In this document: piece after piece, positions 59,946 to 64,000 of the stretch
How the letters are laid out: every line of letters begins with the position of its first letter
How positions within the stretch are numbered: the stretch's first letter is position 1
Assembly: GCF_003711265.1 (NCBI RefSeq)
Contig: NZ_CP024634.1
Coordinates: forward strand, 1,302,001 to 1,366,000
Length of the DNA: 64,000 bases
Source: Bathymodiolus thermophilus thioautotrophic gill symbiont
GTDB lineage: Bacteria > Pseudomonadota > Gammaproteobacteria > PS1 > Pseudothioglobaceae
Direction of reading: 5' to 3'
The notes under the pieces: model-generated
Seen by the model: only the letters and a program-made list of their open reading frames with translations
The model's database searches: none
Told to the model about the DNA's origin: nothing
Position numbers and translations under genes: made by a program

Positions 59946-59974
59946 GTTTTTATTGTTGTGCAATGACCTCATAA

Positions 59975-59983
59975 TGTTATAAT
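59975..59983 (+). promoter_or_regulatory. Extended -10 promoter ahead of the toxin locus
   Basis: TGT followed by a perfect TATAAT (59978-59983) forms an extended -10; a weak TTGTGC -35 lies 16 bases upstream. It points into the small secreted protein, the acyltransferase and the MARTX gene, which are all on the plus strand. Confidence 0.5.
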
Positions 59984-60099
59984 ATGCGAAAATGTAGCGT
60001 CTAGTTTTTAGTGGCAGCCCCAAAAGAGCAGAATCAACTCAATGGTTTTTATTTTTGAAGATACCCATAAAAAACATTTATTATAAAAAGGAATCTGTT

Positions 60100-60522
60100 G
60101 TGAAAAAATTTATTTTGTTGTTAGTTGGCGTGGTGGTTTTTTATATTCCAATTTCTTACGGGGATGTGATTGATGTATGTACATCAAAAAACTCCTCAAC
60201 GAATCAACAACCTACTTATGCATTAAGGATTAATGATAAAGCTATAACTAAATTAGGATCTTATGCAATGCCCGCCCCTGGGAAGTGTGACAGCATACAA
60301 CTTGCCCTTTCTAGAGAAGATCTGGTAAAAAAAACCATCCATGTTATGTTTTGGACAACTTTGGGTGTTCCTCAGGATATTGGAACCCTGAGTTTTGATA
60401 GTGTTTTAGAATTTGAAAGTTGTGAAGTGTATATAGAATATATTAGTTTAGGTCTTTATTATAAAGCACGAGGAGATCAATCTTGTAGCAGTTCTAAAAA
60501 AGTAAAGTTACAACATTTTTAA
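60100..60522 (+). CDS. Small secreted protein of the MARTX locus
   Basis: I do not recognise the family. From the GTG at 60100, preceded by AAAAAGGAA, it encodes 140 residues. A signal peptide (KKFILLLVGVVVFYIPISYG) leads into a mature part with four cysteines (VCTS, GKCDS, ESCEV, QSCSS), which suggests a disulfide-bonded periplasmic or secreted protein. A longer frame starts with TTG at 60055. In Vibrio an unknown gene rtxH precedes rtxC; this may hold the same place, but I see no sequence evidence for homology. Confidence 0.55.
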   Translation: MKKFILLLVGVVVFYIPISYGDVIDVCTSKNSSTNQQPTYALRINDKAITKLGSYAMPAPGKCDSIQLALSREDLVKKTIHVMFWTTLGVPQDIGTLSFDSVLEFESCEVYIEYISLGLYYKARGDQSCSSSKKVKLQHF

Positions 60523-60718
60523 AAGTTAACTTCTTTTTGTTAATTGCTATTCTATCAAATCCACTTCTACCAGTTTATTCTAAAAAAAATACATTGCCAA
60601 TTAATTTTTACCAAAAAAAACAAACCAAACAATCTTAATTCCAAATATTTATCGTAAAAACCTCTATGTTATCAACTTACCTCATCTACATTTACAAAAA
60701 AAAACAGTTATTAAGTCT

Positions 60719-60877
60719 ATGAATAGCACTAGATTTGCAATTTCTATATTTGAATTGGGAGTTTTGCTAATCGCCTATATTTTAGACAAAAACCTTTTTA
60801 CCTACAACCAGTATTTATCAAGAAGAACAATTAAAAAACCAATGAAAACAATGTTTAAGCCAACCCATATTGAGTAA
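60719..60877 (+). CDS. Possible 52-residue membrane peptide
   Basis: A short frame starts ATG at 60719. It encodes a hydrophobic segment (FAISIFELGVLLIAYILD) and a basic tail (SRRTIKKPMKTMFK). No clear ribosome site precedes it. It may be a relic or a real small gene. The rest of 60523-60972 is AT-rich and has no gene. Confidence 0.3.
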   Translation: MNSTRFAISIFELGVLLIAYILDKNLFTYNQYLSRRTIKKPMKTMFKPTHIE

Positions 60878-60972
60878 TGATGTTTTTTGAATTTAGACGC
60901 TGTAAAATTAATGCATTTGTAACCAAATAGGTAAAATAATTTGAATTATTAACCCATGAGACTTATAAAATT

Positions 60973-61434
60973 ATGACCCCCGAAAAAATAACCGAAAAAA
61001 CCTACATGGAAATCTTGGGCAATGCATTTTGGCTGTCCAGACAATCTGAATTACATTGTGAACATTATAGTATTTGCGGTTTTTTTGGTTGTATTTCAGA
61101 GGGCATTCTACTCGGTCAATACAAATTAATTCGCAATAGTAGAGACATGCCTTTGGCATTTTCTGTATGGGCAAAAGTTGATGACAAAACACTGGATAAA
61201 TTATTACACAGTGACCACAAAATCACTGCTAACGAATGGAACAATGGAGACAATATATACTTTTTGGAATACATTTGCCCATTCAAACACATTTTTCAAT
61301 TTAACAGAGAGGTAAGAAAATCGCTACCTCATAAAGCCAAAATATATGCCTTAAGAGTTAAAGTTGCTAAAGATGAAAATAATCAAGCGATACCAAGGAA
61401 GCGAATAATGAAACTTGTTAACAATCTCTACTAA
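60973..61434 (+). CDS. rtxC: RtxC/HlyC-type toxin-activating lysine acyltransferase
   Basis: HlyC-type enzymes transfer a fatty acyl chain from ACP to lysines of RTX toxins. The 153-residue protein follows the family: LGNAFWLSRQSELH with the catalytic His28, YKLIRNSRDMPLAFSVWA, ITANEWNNGDNIYFLEYICPF and a basic C-terminal part. At the place of HlyC Asp92 there is Glu99 in FLEY, a conservative change at a catalytic position. It lies 112 bases before the toxin gene, like rtxC before rtxA in Vibrio. The acyl donor may come from the ACP system in the same window. Confidence 0.82.
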   Translation: MTPEKITEKTYMEILGNAFWLSRQSELHCEHYSICGFFGCISEGILLGQYKLIRNSRDMPLAFSVWAKVDDKTLDKLLHSDHKITANEWNNGDNIYFLEYICPFKHIFQFNREVRKSLPHKAKIYALRVKVAKDENNQAIPRKRIMKLVNNLY

Positions 61435-61546
61435 GAAAAACATTTATGATATTTACAGTACACCCTTTTTTTTACAGACAAAACACCAGTCCTCATCAAA
61501 AACCCACTTTTAACCCTCTATATTCACCCACAAACCCAAGGCTCCC

Positions 61547-64000
61547 ATGGGCTCCGTAGTAAACATATTCAGATCCGTTGTCGACAGCATTGTATACTTT
61601 GTAACCGGCAGTTATGTTGGAGATGATGGCGATAACACACTAACTGCGCTTGGCTTTGCCGTATGGGGGGATGGTGTTTATATGCATGGGGGGAATGACA
61701 CGGTCTATGCTGCCAGTTTAAAGCTTGATGTTTATGACACTTGGGGAGACTTGAGTATTTATGGTGCTGCTGGCCTTATGAATATCAATAAAAGCGATTG
61801 GGGTAATATGTCTGTGACGGGTCTTTCTGGGGCAATGACTTTGCGACATACGGGTCGATCGGGCAATATTAATTTTGATGGTGCAGCGGCAAGTAACGAT
61901 GTGTATCGTCATGGCAATACAGGCAATATTTCATTTTTAGGTATTGGTATCTCAAATAGGGTAATCAACGATGTCAAGTATGGCAATATTGATTTCACAG
62001 GTGCCGGTATGTCGAATGTGGTGGAGCGCCGAGGTGGAGAGCGTGGCACTATTCATTTCAAAGGTGCTGGTGCGTTAAACAAAGTTACCAATACTGCCAA
62101 CCAAGGCAATATCTATTTCAGTGGCATAGGTGCTTACAACAAAGTAGAACGACGAGGCATTTCAGGCAACATTGTTTTCACAGGTGCAGGCTTTTACAAC
62201 AAAGTGACCAATATCACGCACCAAGGCAACATTAACTTTAGAGGCATTGGTGGATACAACAAAGTAGAACGACGAGGCGGATACAAAGGCAATGTCTTCT
62301 TCAAAGGTGTGGGCATAGGTAATCATGTTATCAATACAGCCGAATATGGCAACACCGACTTTATTGGTGGTGGTGGTGCCAATGTTGTCAAACATTCTGC
62401 CAATGGCAACCTTTCGTTTAAAGGCATTGGCATTATCAACAAAGTTGATCACACAGGGGATTATGGCAATATGACCTTTATGGGCGGTGGCGGTGGTAAC
62501 TTTATTACCCGTTCTGGCATAAAAGGCAATGGAGATTTAACCATCTTAGGTGGTGGCAATATCGTTACTTGGTCAACAGATGGCAAATTAAAAGCAAAAC
62601 TCGGCGGCTTCCGTTTAAACAAAATAGACAGATATGGTCGTGGCGATACAAATTTAATACTTATCTCTCTAGGCAATATCGTCAATGTAGATGTTAGCAA
62701 AGGTGATTTAAGCTTGACAGGTATTGGCATAGCCAATATTGTTACCTACAAAGGACACGGCACCTTAAGTGCTGAATTGTTCGGTGGTGCCAATATCATC
62801 ACCAGAGAGGGCACTGGAGATTCCATACTCCATCTTTTGGCTGGTGCCAATGTCTTCACTGATTTTTCTACAGGCAACATTAGCGGCTCTTTACTCGGCG
62901 GTTTGAATGTGGTTACCAAAGACGGCAATGGCGACATTAACATATCTATGTATGGCGGTGGCAATGTCCTTACCCACATCGGCGATGGCGATATTCAAAC
63001 CAGAATGCTTGGCGGTGCCAATGTTATTACCAAATCAGGTAATGGCGATATAATAGCCCTGTTGTTCGGTCTTGCCAATGTCGTTACCCACATCGGCAAT
63101 GGCAATGTTTATTTACTTATGCTAGGCATAGGCAACATTGCCACCAAAGTCGGCGATGGCGATGTTATTGTCGGTATGTTTGGCACTGGCAATGTCCTCA
63201 CCCATGTCGGCAACGGCATGACTGCTGCATTAATGATATCCACAGGCGCTAACTTTTTCACCAAAGTTGGCAACGGCGCTACATTGGCAGTTATGTTTTC
63301 ATTAGGGGGTAATATTTTTACCCACATTGGCGACGGCCCAAGTGCTGTATTGATGATAGGGGGGCAAGCCAATATCTTTACTAAAATTGGCAACGGCGCC
63401 TCAGTCGCAATCATGCTTGCAGGCACTGCCAATGTTTTCACCCATATTGGCAACGGCTTTAGTGCTGCTTTAATGATAGGCGGATGTACCAATGTCTTTA
63501 CCAAAGTTGGCAATGGCACCACCTTAGCAACCATGATTGGAGGGGGTAATATTTTTACCCATATCGGCAATGGATTCTCAGTTGCATTTGCCGTTGGTGA
63601 AGCCAATATTGTTACCAAGATTGGCGCAGGCAATCTAATAACAGCCGCCATCGGCCAAGCCAACATTGTGACCCATATTAATTTAGCAGGCAGCAGCGAT
63701 GGCAACACCGTTAGCCTAGTAATAGGCCAAGCAAACATCGTTACCCGAATCTCTTCATTGGCAGACTTCAGCGTTACCGTGTCCCCACTTGACGCCATCG
63801 TTTCAGACCCCGTTTTAGAAAGACATCGTCTGTTCCCAAGAGGAGACATCTTTTCTGCCCCACAAAAATTCTTAGAATCAGGCTTTGACGCACTCAAAGC
63901 CACTGGCGCTGCATTACTCGGTAGCAACAACGAAGGCAGTATGGTCACATTTGCTGTAGGCCGAGCCAATATCATTACCCATGTCGGTAATGGCGCTATG
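61547..64000 (+). CDS. rtxA: MARTX toxin, N-terminal part (runs off window)
   Basis: The frame stays open for 818 codons to the window end. Its start resembles Vibrio MARTX toxins: residues 8-30 read FRSVVDSIVYFVTGSY then VGDDGDN, followed by an ALGF segment. From about residue 106 to 330 lie A-type glycine repeats (GNINFDGAAASND, GNIYFSGIGAYNKV). From about 336, and clearly from 412, B-type repeats of 19-20 residues appear (GGANVITKSGNGDI). An ordinary linker (about 738-796, with LFPRGDIFSAPQKFLESGF) interrupts them before the repeats resume. MARTX toxins are exported by a type I system and deliver effector domains into host cells; effectors and the cysteine protease would lie beyond the window. 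AAGG precedes the ATG. Confidence 0.88.
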   Translation, partial: MGSVVNIFRSVVDSIVYFVTGSYVGDDGDNTLTALGFAVWGDGVYMHGGNDTVYAASLKLDVYDTWGDLSIYGAAGLMNINKSDWGNMSVTGLSGAMTLRHTGRSGNINFDGAAASNDVYRHGNTGNISFLGIGISNRVINDVKYGNIDFTGAGMSNVVERRGGERGTIHFKGAGALNKVTNTANQGNIYFSGIGAYNKVERRGISGNIVFTGAGFYNKVTNITHQGNINFRGIGGYNKVERRGGYKGNVFFKGVGIGNHVINTAEYGNTDFIGGGGANVVKHSANGNLSFKGIGIINKVDHTGDYGNMTFMGGGGGNFITRSGIKGNGDLTILGGGNIVTWSTDGKLKAKLGGFRLNKIDRYGRGDTNLILISLGNIVNVDVSKGDLSLTGIGIANIVTYKGHGTLSAELFGGANIITREGTGDSILHLLAGANVFTDFSTGNISGSLLGGLNVVTKDGNGDINISMYGGGNVLTHIGDGDIQTRMLGGANVITKSGNGDIIALLFGLANVVTHIGNGNVYLLMLGIGNIATKVGDGDVIVGMFGTGNVLTHVGNGMTAALMISTGANFFTKVGNGATLAVMFSLGGNIFTHIGDGPSAVLMIGGQANIFTKIGNGASVAIMLAGTANVFTHIGNGFSAALMIGGCTNVFTKVGNGTTLATMIGGGNIFTHIGNGFSVAFAVGEANIVTKIGAGNLITAAIGQANIVTHINLAGSSDGNTVSLVIGQANIVTRISSLADFSVTVSPLDAIVSDPVLERHRLFPRGDIFSAPQKFLESGFDALKATGAALLGSNNEGSMVTFAVGRANIITHVGNGAM

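Noticed and set aside
62900-63740. The short-period repeats in the toxin as a CRISPR or satellite
   Set aside because: They are in frame, vary at third codon positions and encode a known protein repeat.
61718-63975. Long minus-strand open frames over the toxin repeats
   Set aside because: They are shadows of the repeated plus-strand MARTX frame; the translated plus strand shows clear repeat families and the minus strand shows only low-complexity Pro/Leu patterns.

Overview
This AT-rich window carries standard gammaproteobacterial housekeeping genes in compact, overlapping operons, interrupted by repeats and accessory genes. Gene order and protein style suggest a free-living or symbiotic gammaproteobacterium of the SUP05/Thioglobus type, which includes the thiotrophic symbionts of deep-sea mussels. 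That placement is inference: no 16S rRNA and no sulfur-oxidation gene lies in the window.

Layout. 0.3-7.5 kb (minus strand): fabF, acpP, queC, parE, groEL, groES and rpoH, with rpoH directly upstream of groESL. 7.7-15 kb (minus): gmk, yggX, murJ, lpxA, fabZ, lpxD, bamA and a DUF971 gene, an envelope-biogenesis operon without skp. 15.3-19 kb: dapF on plus, then apaH, apaG, rsmA and pdxA on minus. 19.4-24 kb: a 1516-residue RTX-type secreted adhesin. 24.1-25.4 kb: an IS5-family element with a frameshifted transposase. 26-31 kb: an RND efflux adaptor and pump. 31.3-33.2 kb: lipA, lipB and ybeD. 33.2-40.8 kb: a MoxR ATPase and its DUF2201/VWA partner, separated by a duplicated TPR-glycosyltransferase-like gene and by an ATPase plus TOPRIM gene pair that resembles two-gene phage-defence modules; a broken rhodanese follows. 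40.8-50.4 kb: a dimeric dUTPase, a second MoxR and a Bat (aerotolerance-type) operon, with an 845-residue PPC-repeat protein inserted behind moxR. 50.5-52.6 kb: selD-selU, for tRNA selenouridine. 53-53.6 kb: a ParE/RelE-type toxin with a damaged Phd-like antitoxin. 54-59.8 kb: a class Ia ribonucleotide reductase locus (nrdA, HAD, rhuM, nrdB, yfaE) with a pair of NrdR boxes. 60-64 kb (plus): a MARTX toxin locus with a small secreted protein, a tiny ORF, an RtxC/HlyC-type acyltransferase and the N-terminal 818 codons of a giant MARTX toxin that runs off the window.

A family of about 150-163 bp palindromic elements (ends GAGACCTTTGCATAA) occurs five times, each flanked by a 5-bp target duplication, plus several decayed pieces. 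Its ends resemble those of the IS5-family element, so these look like non-autonomous MITEs. They sit mainly at boundaries between operons and accessory genes.

The most interesting parts are the MARTX locus, the ATPase-TOPRIM pair, the mosaic adhesin, the PPC protein inside the Bat operon, and the MITE family.
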